Origin: Yamagishiella unicocca
Lineage: Eukaryota; Chlorophyta; Chlorophyceae; Chlamydomonadales; Volvocaceae
NCBI GenBank assembly: GCA_003116995.1
Contig: BDSL01000091.1
Location: 186,001 to 250,000, forward strand
Direction: 5' to 3'
DNA: 64,000 nucleotides
This document shows, piece by piece, positions 43,662 through 54,900 of this stretch. The translations under genes were made by a program, and so were the position numbers. The notes beneath the pieces are model-generated. The model was not told where the DNA came from. It ran no database searches and worked only from the letters and a program-made list of their open reading frames with translations. How positions within the stretch are numbered: position 1 is the stretch's first letter; every line of letters begins with the position of its first letter.

Positions 43662-45878
43662 TTGAGTCGTGTCTTTCCCCGCCTTGGTCTACTCTCACCG
43701 AAGCAAATTACTACATGCGACGCACAGGAGCAGATGGGTAGCCACCCGCCCGGGCGCCGTGACCTGTCGGAAGAGCAGGCTGCTGCGGCCGAGGGGGGCC
43801 ATGAGTGCAAGCGCCGGAGACGGACCCATGAAGCCCCCAAATCGGTGGGTCAACTACGTTTATTCGGTTTCATCGAAACGCTTTCGGGCTCGCTGCTGGG
43901 GCAGCGACGCCCCGCTCCGCAATCGCATCCACCCGACCTAGACTTGGTGTTGGCCCTGAAGGACCCAGCGGCCCTCGCCTCATCGGAGGACCTCGATATC
44001 ACGCAGCCTGACTGGTGGAAACCGCAGCCCCACGCGACGCTGGACCCGTCTGAGTACCAGGTACGGGCGAGACGGCGTTGCGAAGCTGTTGCACCAACCG
44101 CCTCAGGTCCTAGGTACTTTGCCCTTGCCCCGCCTTCCTCCGACAGCCCAAATCGCGCATTCTGCACAAAAAGCTCAGCTTTCGGGACAGGGCCGGTAGG
44201 TTGGGCCAGCAAGCGGCGGTGGGCCGAGCTGGAAAATCCCATTTTGGTGAGCGCATTTTATCGCCTCCCAGCGAAGTGCGTGCCTGCACACAAAATGGAT
44301 TAAGTGCCCCTTCCCGCCCTCCACCCCTGCCCCACGCCTCTCTCCCTCTCGCCTCCCCCCCACCGCTCCAGGACCGCCCCGCAGCCCCACTGGCTCGCGC
44401 CCTGTCGTGTGCCCTCTGCCACGATATACTCAAAGAGGCCATGACCTCCCTGGAGTGCGGCCACACATGTAAGTAGTACGGCAGCCCCGCCCCTGGACCG
44501 CTCTCGACCGCACGGATCCTGGAGGGGGCCCCCGCTGCTCCCCATACACATGCGTGGAGCGTGACCTGGGAGGGGGGTCGCGCGCCGCGCACAACCCGAC
44601 GGGACGACCTAAAATGGTACCATGCATAAAACGCCCCAATTCGACCGCATTAAACTGCCACCTCACGGAGACTCCGCCACGTCCCCTCCCGGCGAGCTGC
44701 GAGGGTGGCCTGAAAACTAGATATGTGTTTTTTTCTACTCCCTCCCAACCGTGCCCCTCGGCCGCAGACTGCTACGACTGCATCGAGGGCCGAGTCACCA
44801 TCGGCGGCAACCACAACCGGTGTCCGGTGGCGGGGTGCGAGGTGGTGCTGGGTCCCAACCCCTTCGACCACCATCGCCTGGTGTACGACACGCTGATGGA
44901 CGCCCTGGTGCAAAAGGTGTTGGGGGTTGGGTGCGGGGGTAAAAACACTTCCAACAGCAGCCTCAGCCCACTGCCCGCTGGCTCCTTACCGCCCCAACCC
45001 GCCGCCCCACGCCTCCCCCTACCCCGGCCCAACCCGCCACCTCACCTAAAATAAGTGCCTCTCTACTCTACATGAAGGAAGAGTATTTTCAATCCTCTTT
45101 CAGATATATAAATAAATATCCCGTTTTACCCTTTTCTCCTCATCACTCCTCCCGCCCTTACCTGGAGATCTTTCCCCGACCCGAGCTCGACGCGGCTCTC
45201 TCGGCGCGGCGGGCTGACCGGGAGGAGGCCACCCGCCAGGCCCGAGCCGCAGTCAACGGCAGCTGCGGCCGCACCGCCAAATCACACCAGGGCTCCGAGC
45301 AGGGAGGTACCGCCAGGCGCTGCGGCAGCGGCAGCGGTGGTGGTGCCGGCGGCAGCGGAAGTGGTGGTGGTGCCGGCGGCGGCGGTGGCGTTGACAGCGG
45401 GGAGGACGGGGATGCTGAGGGTGAGTGCGCAACCCCGGAAGGGCGGGGGAGGCGAAGAGGGAGTTTGGGAAACGAGAATGGCGAGGGATGAGGGGTGCGA
45501 GGTCGTGGGGTGAGGCGTGGCGCGATGGGCAGATGGGGCTGGATCGGGTTGCGCGCACATCGTGGCGGCGGTGGTGGGAGCTGGAGCTGGGGTTGGGGTG
45601 GGGATGCCTAGTCATGGGGTTGGGGTGGGGATGCGGAGCGCCGCCGTACTGCTGTGATGACAAACCCCTCACTGGCGCCGTACTTGGTTTCGGGGCCGCT
45701 GTGTGGAGCCATCGCACCCGGCCGCACAGGGCCGCTCGCTGACGGGTCTCATGCCGTACAGCAAAACACAGTGACGGGAGCTCATCGCTTGGCTGCACAC
45801 GTGCAATCACCTGCGGGGAGTGACGGCGACCTCAGGCGCCCGCAGTCAGCCCGCCGCGGCCCCCGGCGGCGCCAGTGA
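43662..45878 (+). CDS. RING-finger protein, probable E3 ubiquitin ligase (DRIP/PCGF-like RING)
   Basis: Exons 43662-44246, 44372-44468, 44768-44916, 45168-45420 and 45772-45878 close in phases 0,1,0,1 and give 396 residues. The first ATG could also be 43731. The RING is split by an intron inside its cysteine core: SCALCHDILKEAMTSLECGH, then TYCYDCIEGRVT and CPVAGCEVVLG. Spacing is C-x2-C-x12-C-x-H-x2-C-x2-C-x13-C-x4-C. The last pair is C-x4-C instead of the usual C-x2-C. The following VYDTLMDALVQK and IFPRPELD match the helix after the RING in plant DRIP and Polycomb-type RINGs, where it continues into KIFP. The rest is low-complexity (KRRRR basic patch near residue 52, Gly-Ser run in exon 4). 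No RAWUL domain is seen. Expected activity is E2-dependent ubiquitination in nucleus or cytosol. Exons 1 and 5 are less certain than 2-4. Confidence 0.75.
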
Positions 45879-45914
45879 CCTGGTGTGGGGGTCGTTTCAC
45901 CATTCCGTCGCATG

Positions 45915-46040
45915 GTGGCCTGGTGTCAATAAGTGGCCTGGTGTCAGTAAGTGGCCTGGTGTCAGTAAGTGGCCTGGTGTCAGTAAGTGGCCTGGTGTCA
46001 GTAAGTGGCCTGGTGTCAATAAGTGGCCTGGTGTCAGTAA
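45915..46040. repeat. 18-bp minisatellite, seven copies
   Basis: Seven tandem copies of GTGGCCTGGTGTCAGTAA (A/G variation at one site), starting 37 bp after the stop of the RING gene, so probably within its 3' untranslated region. The unit length is a multiple of three, which keeps open frames artificially long on both strands. Confidence 0.95.
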
Positions 46041-48081
46041 GTAGCGAAACATTTGGGAGGCCGCGGCGGCCAGGGTGGGAGGTAGTGGTATATAGGTATG
46101 CTCCCGCGGCGGCCGGTCGACAGCCCACCTGGCGCGTGGACGACGGTAGTGGCTCCCGAATGGTCTGGTTGGGTAACCTTAGGCCGACGACTAGGGCAGA
46201 CCAGGGCAGGGCAAGGACTGCTGGCGGACGAGGACTTAGGACAGCCACGAGTCCTCCTGCCCGGGGGCAATCTCTGTCCCCTTCAATGAGCCCAATAGAC
46301 GCAGCGAGCGCGGCGCACAACGGATTGGGCTGTATTGGCGACCCCCCCCCGAAGTGGCATTAGCCGGCGCCAGCGGACACAGCGGATTGGGCTGTATTGG
46401 TGACACCACCAGCTCCCTAGCTTCCACCGTCGAAGTGGCATTAGCCGGCGCCAGCAGGCACCAGCCGTGCGTGTGCGATGACCGGAGCGCCTGCGTGGCG
46501 ACCCACCGACCCGCGGGTCGGTTTTGTAGGTAGTGAGGTGCCGCCCGACCCACCTAGTGTACCGGCGTGTACCGGCATGTGTACCTGCAAGGCTCGGAGG
46601 CGGCACGCGCAGGTCGTTGGGAGTAGGGCAGGTAGCCGAGTTGATGTTGGCCAACGGTGTCCGGTTGGGGCCGCTGGCGCCCACAGTAGCGCCTGTAGGC
46701 TTCGGACCCACAGTGTCTGCAGATAGGTCCAGGTAGGTCCAGATTCGTATCGTGGTAGGCTGGAGGGTGTCCCTGTAAATATAGGTCCAGTGTGCAGGCT
46801 GGAGAAATGCCCATATGAAGACGAAAGATACCGGTTGGTTGACTGTGGTTGATTGTGACGAGCAGGGCTGGCCGGGTGTGTGTGTGGGGGGGGTGTTGCG
46901 GCCATGGCTGAGCTCGCTGTGACTGTGATGTGTATGTACGGCACTGTACGGCGGCAGGAAGGCGACATGATGGGTGGGCGGGGGCTGCATCGGGTCTTGT
47001 TCGGGGTTGGTTGCGACAGCAGAGGGCGAGGGGAAGGGGGGGTGGCGAGAAAACAATCGGTTGACGTGATAGGGAGGGGGGGAGGCATGAGCGGGAAATC
47101 CGTGGGAGGGGGGAAGAGGGGTTGCGGTCCCATACACATCAATGGCGGACGCACTTGGAGGGGGCAGCAGGGCAGCAGAGCCACTGCGTGGGTGTACATA
47201 TGCGGGCTTGCCTGGACCTGGGTGCACTAAATGGCGGGGTGCTGGGGGTCATTGAAATACCTTTCAAGGGAAGAAAATTACCCTCCCTGGAGCCAGCTGC
47301 GTGGAGCATATCGCATCCGGGAGCGGCGCACCAGGTGCCTGTGTGTATGAGATGTTGGGTGCTGGCAATAATGGTGAGGTGTCGAGGTATATAGAAAGGA
47401 GCAGGACAGGACAGTGTCGTGTGAGGTACGGCAGCAGCGGTAGCTGTTGCGGAGTCATCGGGTGGTGTTACAGACTCCGACCCGCCAGGATGCTGCAGGT
47501 GTGTGCCGTACATACATACCGGACCCATTGTTGAGGGTCGATGTTGGTTGGCAACCGGAACGGGATAGCCACAGCACAGTCCCAGCGGCTTAGGGTTCTT
47601 TACCGTACTAGAGTGATTTTTGTAGTTCGGCGGATTTCAACACTAGTTGGATTCCCTCCACCCTCGGTCAGTACTGTAACCTTATAGATGGTTGTAGCGA
47701 TTGCGTCTATTGCTCACTGCTGCTGCTGAAACTACCATGGCGGCTCTCATTGTCCTTCTGTCAGATTGCTGCTGGCCCCTAGGGTTTGAGAGGAAAGAGG
47801 GTGCTGGATGCAGCAGCAGGTGCTGGATCTGGAGGCGAAGCTTGTTTCCTGGAGCAGGTCATCCTCCCTGGAGCTGCAGCGTCTCTCTCTCGACAACCAC
47901 AATGCAGGCTCCTCCCGAGTCCTCTCCTTGCCAGCGCAGAAAGTTCGGCAGCCATGCCGTACAAGCGTCGTCAGCCTTCCAGAACACTCTCTAGAAGTTG
48001 CCCGGCTCACTACTACACGACAGCGCGATGATTGCCCCTCCGCCTCCCCCTTGCTGTAAACCGTACAAACAACAACAAAGG
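46041..48081. other. No recognisable gene; local duplication
   Basis: An imperfect duplication (GGATTGGGCTGTATTGG and GAAGTGGCATTAGCCGGCGC) occupies 46318-46376 and 46380-46456. Minus-strand frames up to 314 codons across 46.3-47.2 kb are Pro/Ser/Thr-rich and show no domain or splice logic. I do not call them genes. Confidence 0.45.
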
Positions 48082-48086
48082 GTCGA

Positions 48087-48515
48087 TGTTGTGATTCTGG
48101 CCGCGTAAGCAGCGAATAAATCTTAGGACGGGTTCGCCCCGTCAAGTTGAGATTCAAAGAGCTTCATAAGTGCTTAGTTCTGTCTCAACTCCTCCCCAGG
48201 GTATTTATACCCTGTTGCTAAGGGAGCCAAAACGGCTTCTGTCAGTTTCTACGACTCACTGTTGGGCGGGGGTTTCTGGCACACAGTTCGTAGTTTATAA
48301 CATGTTCGTGACGGCATTAGCATGACATGCCTGTGACGGTGTTAGCATGACTCAGTCAGGCGTTGTTAGTAACTCCGTCTGACAGTCATCCGTAGCACCG
48401 TTAGTCACACAAGTCATTTCTGTCATTTCTGTCGTCTTTCTGTAATTCTGTCACCGGGCTAACCGCCAACGGTGGCACTTAGAAATTTCGCTATGACCAA
48501 AATCACGCCACAACA
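48087..48515 (-). repeat. LTR (left on map; 3' LTR of the minus-strand element)
   Basis: 429 bp, TGTTGTG...CACAACA. Contains GGTATTTATACC, a possible TATA region, at 48199-48210. Confidence 0.9.
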
Positions 48516-48725
48516 TCTGCCTCCCCCCCTAGGCGCCTGCGTCCTCGCGGCGTCCGGGCTGGGAAGACCAGTAGGCCTCAAAAGGGGTTTGGCCAACAAA
48601 GCTGTTGTTGTTGTAACCGTTACAACAACAACAAAGCGTCGTCAACCCACGTGTTGTGTTCATGCCCGTATCCGGACCATTTCACCAGGTAGCGGGTAAT
48701 CGTCCGCTTACGCAACCTGCGGGTT

Positions 48726-49100
48726 TCATGGTCTAGAATTCGTTCCAGAATTCCCAGAGGTACGCGCTGCGGTCGCCTCCGCTGGGTCGCCTCCGCTGCG
48801 GTCGCCTCCGCGAGGCGACCGCAGCGGAGGCGACCCAGCGGAGGCGACCGCAGCGCGTACCTCTGGGTTCTCCATCCCAGACTTCAGCGTGTCCATCTCC
48901 TTACGGAGGGTCACGAAAGCGGGGTTCGACTCAGGATTAGCAAGTGCGTCAGTCAACGCCCGGCGAAGGGGGGCGACCGTACTTGCTTCTGCAGCCGCAG
49001 CCGTATCAGTCATACTGCGGCGCAACTCGGCCAGTTGTTCTTGCACGACGGCCAGTTCGTCGGCCATGTTCCTTACAGGGTCTGCGCACGCGAGTGCCAA
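48726..49100 (-). CDS. Gag-like ORF of the small LTR element
   Basis: 124 codons. The N-terminal half is a predicted coiled coil (ADELAVVQEQLAELRRSM, then VTLRKEMDTLKSGMENPE), as in many plant and algal Gag proteins. The C-terminal third (SAGSPPLRSPRGGDRSGG) is encoded by the large palindrome and is Gly/Arg/Ser-rich, like a basic RNA-binding tail. No zinc knuckle is seen. It may also read on through a frameshift into lost sequence. Confidence 0.55.
   Translation of the reverse strand: MALACADPVRNMADELAVVQEQLAELRRSMTDTAAAAEASTVAPLRRALTDALANPESNPAFVTLRKEMDTLKSGMENPEVRAAVASAGSPPLRSPRGGDRSGGDPAEATAARTSGNSGTNSRP
48753..48867. repeat. Perfect inverted repeat, 56-bp arms, 3-base loop
   Basis: 48753-48808 pairs perfectly with 48812-48867 around a CGC loop. 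Each arm contains GGTCGCCTCCGCTG units in tandem (two and a half copies). It lies in the 3' part of the Gag-like ORF and would form a very stable hairpin in the element's RNA. Confidence 0.95.
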
Positions 49101-49422
49101 AGGTTCTTACAGGGGGACGAAACTCGACTACGAGCAGTCACAAAGGCGAAAAATGAGAGGCGAAAGGCCGAAAACGGACCGTTCGTACCGGAGGGTGCGG
49201 TCGTTCACGGACGGCACAGTCGGGGTGATCTCGGGAAGAGCGTTCAGAAGCGAGGTCCAAGCCCCAATAGGCATAGACGTAGAATGGGTCGGAGGATTAA
49301 CAACCAACCGGGCTGGCAGCTGGACCGTCTAAACGAGTCGAGGCCTGTAAACGGACGGCCGGGCACTGAGGGACTATGGTTCTGCGCTACTGCCTAGGCG
49401 AACTGAGCCTAAGACTCCAAAA

Positions 49423-49855
49423 TGTTGTGATTCTGGCCGCGTAAGCAGCGAATAAGTCTTAGGACGGGTTCGCCCCGTCAAGTTGAGATTCAAAGAGCTT
49501 CATAAGTACTTAGTTCTGTCTCAACTCCTTCCCAGGGTATTTATACCCTGTTGCTAAGGGAGCCAAAACGGTTTCTGTCAGTTTCTACGACACGTTGTCG
49601 GGCGGGGGTTTCTGGCACCCAGTTCGTAGTTCGTAACATGCCTGTGACGGTTGTTGTTGTAATGCCTGTGACGGTGTTAGCATGACTCAGTCAGGCGTTG
49701 TTAGTAACTCCGTCTGACAGTCATCCGTAGCACCGTTAGTCACACAAATCATTTATGTCGTCTCTCTGTAATCCTGTCACCGGGCTAGCCGCCGGCGTCT
49801 AGCTACGCGCGACGCACTTGGCAATTTCGCTATGAACCAAAATTACGCCACAACA
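49423..49855 (-). repeat. LTR (right on map; 5' LTR of the minus-strand element)
   Basis: 433 bp, same termini as the left LTR. It differs by scattered substitutions and by CCTGTGACGGTTGTTGTTGT where the left copy has a GCATTAGCATGAC stretch. Confidence 0.9.
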
Positions 49856-49860
49856 GTCGA

Positions 49861-51932
49861 AGTAAGTAATTACATTTTGCGCGGCTGGTTGGCTGGCTCC
49901 GGAACCACCCGGCGGCGCACAGCGCGCCCTCGGTGCATCCATCAGAGCCGCATCAGAGCCGCTGCCGCCAGACTTCGGGGACCTTAAGACGACACCCTAC
50001 ACGCCACGGGTCTCCTCTACGGCAGCTGCACAGCCCGCCACCTCCATTGGTGCATAAGCACGTGGTGGTGCGGGCGAGCCTTCCCACGTACCGTTACCGG
50101 TTGCTCGTATGCAACTGAATTTGAGGTTTTTGAGCTAAAACCGTTTCCCACACGTGTACGCCACCCTCCGACTAGCACTGCACTAAAACCAACTCCTTTG
50201 CGCATTTCCCGGAATCAAAGCCCGACGACCAGCTGCCGCACAGGGCTGGTCGTAAAAGCACGGGCGCGGTCAGCTTTGGGGCAGTGAAGAGAACGCAAGG
50301 ACAGTGATGACACCCCACATTGGTGGTGGAAAAAAAGCAGACACACAAATTGCCACGACTCCGGACGCGCTTGCGGGTCCTCGTGGTGGTGTGTAGCTAG
50401 GACCCATGGATGGACCAGGGACAAAAAATGGCGCGGTGGGGAGGACGCCAAAACTCACGGACAAGAATGGACAACGTATCTGCGGCGGTTTTTCCAGTTT
50501 GACCGCGGTGGTTGGCTTCCGGGGCTGTCGCCCCAGCTGGCGTCATGGAGGGCACCTACGGCCGCACACACCCCAACACATCGTCAGTGGCGCTCGCTCG
50601 CATCTGTCGTACATCACCGCACCAGAGCTGCAAGCCCTCGTGACGGACTACATAATGCTTAGGGCACACACACACACCATACACCCGCATTTCGGCCCCC
50701 CCTGCTGCTGTGCTACCATAAACGCGTGTCCCCCACCTTCCCTCCATCTACAAAGGCGGAACACCGGCACCGGCACCGGAGCCCGGACAGCGGAACCGAA
50801 AACCCTCATGGCCAGCCGTGCCTACTAACACGCGCCGCACCTATCGCTTCGGTCGCGCAAAACAAGACCGTGCACATCTCTTGGATATCAAACCCTAAGC
50901 ACCTTTTTTGACACGTCGCTCGACAGACGGCATCATCGCGCACATGTACACGTTGCCTCTCCGCCCGCCACCCTCCACAGCCGCGCCATAAGCCCCGCGG
51001 GGCACCCGCGGCACGTCCCTTGCTGTGCTGCATCGGACGTGTGGTTTTTGCGCATTCGTACAGGAAACCCCCCCCCGGCCGTCCGGGGATTTGGGGGTGA
51101 TTAACAGCCCAGCAACTAACTCCTGCCCATTACACTCACCCGCTCAACGACTGTCAACCTGCCCTTGTACGGCAATTATCGTATAGACAGAAAGGCGCAC
51201 AGAACCCCTCTCTCCATGAACTCAGCCGTGGCGAACGTCGTCCGCCCCTGGGCTTCCTTCCTCTCAATCCCCCTGGAGCGACCCAGAGTTGGTTGGACCC
51301 ATCTCGGTCGATACGGCGCGGCGAGAAGCGCTGCGTCGCCGCACTCTATTCTGTACGACAGAATCCGGATCCAGATTCTTGGAGTACTTTTTGAGTTGGC
51401 ACCACCCGGTCCAAACAACAGCAGCAACAACAACCGTAAGCCACAGACGGGCCGCAACACTCGGGGGTGCAGTTGCAGTTGGTCCCCAGCCGATCGCGTG
51501 CCGGCAGATGACGCCAGCCCATCCTAACCCCCCCCATCAAGTCACCGGTTTGTCGGCCGTGGATTCGCGGATTCTCTTATCAAACCCCCCATCAAGTCCC
51601 GCGTCAAGTCGTCCAGTCCACTGGCAATTTTGTGCAGCTAGAATACAATGCGGCCTCACTGCAACAGCAGCACCTGCCCCTCTCACTTTGCTGTCCTTCA
51701 CCGGCCCCCTCACCCCCGCCAGCCTCCGGCTCACCGATCGCATCCCTCCCTCTCTCCCTGCGCTCCCGAGTGGCGCCACATGGCAGGCCCCAGGAGCTGC
51801 CGCTGACAGTAGCCAGTCCAAACGTCCCCAACCGTCGCCGGCAAGCAGCCCCCGAAACCACACACGCCTCAACTCCAGGGAGTGACCGGCCGCGTTCAGC
51901 CGCGGCTGGCTGCAATGCCCACATGGGTCCGC
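49861..51932. other. Intergenic, no recognisable gene
   Basis: Short overlapping frames only. The right end should contain the 3' untranslated region of the F-box/LRR gene. Carries one copy of a 34-bp cassette (51547-51580) described separately. Confidence 0.45.
51530..51598. repeat. Short dispersed cassette flanked by 14-bp direct repeats
   Basis: GGTTTGTCGGCCGTGGATTC then GCGGATTCTCTTAT (51547-51580), flanked by CCCCCCATCAAGTC on both sides (51530-51543 and 51585-51598). Related copies occur in introns at 55923-55956, 56307-56334 and 61612-61647. Confidence 0.7.
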
Positions 51933-54900
51933 TCAGTGCTGGTTGCTGTGTTGGCACGAGCGGCGCGGCTGGTTTGAGGAGCTGACCTGGTCGTCGTCGA
52001 TGAGCTGCGCCTGGGTGCTGGTGGTGGGCAGCGCGCAGGGGCGGGTGATGTCGGGCAGGCTGCAGCCGTCGAAGTCCAGGGCCACGCGCTGCCCGAGGGC
52101 GCGGACCACTGCGTTGCGGCCGCGGGAGGTGACGGCCTCGCAGTGCAGCACCGAGAGCTCCTGCAGCCCGCTGTGGCGGCTCAGCGCCAGCAGCACCGCG
52201 TCGCTCATGGAGTGCACGTCCTTGATCTGTGGGGGGGAGGCGGAGGGTCGCGAGGAGGAGGGCGTGTGTGTGCGTGTGCGTGTGTGTGTGTGTTTTAAAA
52301 ATGCTGAGCTGAGCCGCGAAGGAAAATTAGCGCGAGGAGACCAAGGAATCCGGAGGCAGTTCGGGGCGCCAATAGTGTGTGTGTGTGTAAGGCTAGGAGC
52401 CCTTCCATCAACCCTACATCTATAAGCCCTTCCATCCGCCCCACCTCTATAAGCCCTTCCATCCACCTTACATCCCCGGGGCTTTCCTCTCAAACCCACA
52501 TCCCCAGACCGCCGCCGCCGCTGCCGCACCTCGAGCCTGGCGAGCTGCGTCATCGCGCCCAGACCCGCTGCCAGCGCCGCCTCGCCCGCCGTGTGCAGGT
52601 GCTTGAGCGCCAGGAAGCGCAGGTCCGTCAGTCCGGACAGCGAGGACAGGAAGGCACCTGCGGGGTGAGGTGGGTTGAGGTGAGGTGGGGTTAGGTGGGG
52701 TGGGTTGAGGTGGGTTGCGATGAGTTGGGGTGGGGTGAGGTGGGTTGCAATGAGGTGGGGTGAGGTGGGTTGCAATGAGGTGGGGTGGGGTCCAGACCGG
52801 CAGGAGGATCGGTTCGTTGAGGGGGCGCCGCCGCAAGTCCCCGAAGTCCCCGAAACCTCTGTTTCTCGCATCCCCGGGTCTTCCTCGCAACCCCCCGTTT
52901 CCCAATCCCTCCTACTTCAGTGCTTCAGTGCCGACCCACGGGTCTCCTCCTCCTCCTCCCACACCCACCCGAGATGTCCTCGTATCGCCTGACGATGGGC
53001 TTCTGCCTCATGTAGGCTTGCGCCGCGTGCACTGACAGCTTGCGCAGCCCCTTGACCCGCAGTGACGCCAGCCGGGGCAGGCGGCCCAGCGCCCTCAGCC
53101 CCGAGTCCGTCACCAGGTGCACCCCGCTGAGGGACACCTGCCGCAAACCGGACAGCTCGCACAGCTGAGTCAGCTCGCCGTTCTGTCGTGTGGGGGGGTG
53201 GGGGGTGGGGGCAGGTGCGGGGGAGTGGTGTGAGACCGGTGACACGAAAAACGACAAGATAGTGGGCGCATGGTCGGCGGACAGCGAGGATGCTGGAGCA
53301 ATGGGATGGACGGGCGGGGGAGGGGCGAGTGGACCCGGTTACACGGCGTAAAGAGGTGTGTGTGTGGGGGGGAGGGGGCGGGCGGAAGCATAAGAACCGT
53401 TTGTGGGAAATGTAGCGTGTGCATAGCCTTAGGACACCCGGGGGGAGGGGGGACAGGTGCAGGGGCACCGGGGGCACTGGGGCAGGGCGGGTGCGGGTGC
53501 GGAGAAGTGGGTCAGTGGGCTCCACTGGTGGTGATAATTTTCGCCCTAGGTTTGGCGCCAAAATGCGGAAGAGTAGCGAAGGCAAGGAGGACGGAGGGGG
53601 CGGTAGACCCCCTGTGCCAGGAGCACGCGCCTGGAAGGAGCCGAGCAGGAGGTTTGTTGGTCGAGCGGGCAGCCAGCCAGCCAGCCAGCCAGACACCCAC
53701 CCACCTCCAGCATGCATCTCAAAACGCCTGTTCTAAACGGGTTTTTCGGGCACCCACGGGTCTTCCTCGAAACCCCACCTCGAGGACCCAGTTCTTCTAT
53801 TGTAACCCCACCTCGAGGGCCAGGCAGTTGTCCAGCGTCAGCGACCCCAGCCGGGGAAACTGCCGCAGCATCGGCACCAGGCTGCCGTACAGCAGGAAGA
53901 AGCACGCGTCCAGGCAGATCTCTTGCAGCTCCATCTCCGGTCCGCCGCCGCCCATCACACTGATGCAGCAGCCGCCGCCGGCGCTAACCGCCGGCGTACC
54001 CACTCCAGCCACCGCCGCCGCTGCGCTACCGCAACCGCCGCCACCGCCTCCGGCGCTGCCCCGCCACACGCCAGTCCCGCCGCCGCTGCCTCGACGGCCC
54101 GAGAGGGGCGTCTCGAAGGTCGCGGCGGCGGCGGCGGCGGCGGCGGCGCCGCCGCCGGACTCCGCCTCCCCACCCGAGTACCGACTTGCCGGGCGAGCGC
54201 CATGGAGCGGTTGGCGGCAGCCGAACGGCTCGCCGACAGCGACCACTGGGTTGCATTCCCTGCCCGACTCGGCCTCCACCTCCTCCTCCTCCTGGTCGGC
54301 CTCCTCGGCGTCAGCGGTGGTCTTCTTCTTGGCACGAGCCGCCGCCGCCGCCGCCGCGGCGCCGCCACCCGACGTGCCCCCCCCGGGCGCAAAGCCCACC
54401 TCCTCCTCCCCGCTGCCCTCGCTGCCACCAGCGCCGCCGCTCTCATCCTCGCTGCTCCCCCCCTCGGCCTCCTTCCTCCCACCCTCCACAACACGCCGGC
54501 GAAGGCCTCGTTCCGGGGAGTCAACACCGCCGGCGCCACCGCCGCCGCCGCCGGCGGCGGCGGCGGCCTCTGCTCCAGGGGTGGTGCGCGGGCTCGGACT
54601 GGCGCCGCTGTCCCTCCGGCGGCGGACGCCGCGGCCACACCTCCTGCCGGCGGCAGCTCCGGCCCCCTCCCCCGCCGCCGTCGCCATCAAGCCGTCGCAG
54701 GGCCCCGGCCGGTCCTCCGTCGCCTCATCCGCGTCTATAGCGCCCGCTGGAACCAGATCTAGATCTATATCCAGATCCGAATCCAGATCGCGTCCGTGGG
54801 CGGCCAACGCCAGTCGCTCCGCGACGGCCAATCCGCGGCCCAGATCCGGCTCCTGCTCCATGTCTTCCGACATGGGCTCGGACATGGGCGACGGCTCGGG

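Larger units (their letters stand above)
48082..49860 (-). mobile_element. Small non-autonomous LTR retrotransposon (Gag-like ORF only)
   Basis: Two LTRs (48087-48515 and 49423-49855) begin TGTTGTG and end CACAACA, and the element is flanked by a perfect 5-bp duplication GTCGA (48082-48086 and 49856-49860). Internal order on the minus strand: a candidate primer-binding site three bases after the LTR (49400-49419, TGGAGTCTTAGGCTCAGTTC, ending complementary to a CCA tail), a Gag-like ORF, a large hairpin, and a polypurine tract (AGGGGGGGAGGCAGA, 48516-48530) touching the other LTR. The 907-bp interior has no protease, integrase or reverse transcriptase, so it must borrow enzymes from an autonomous relative. 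The LTRs differ at many sites and by an indel (a TTGTTGTTGTAA stretch in the right copy), so the insertion is not recent. Confidence 0.88.

Noticed and set aside
46283..47227. 314-codon minus-strand frame
   Set aside because: Pro/Thr/Ser-rich, overlaps other frames of similar length, contains no motif and has no support from splice sites.
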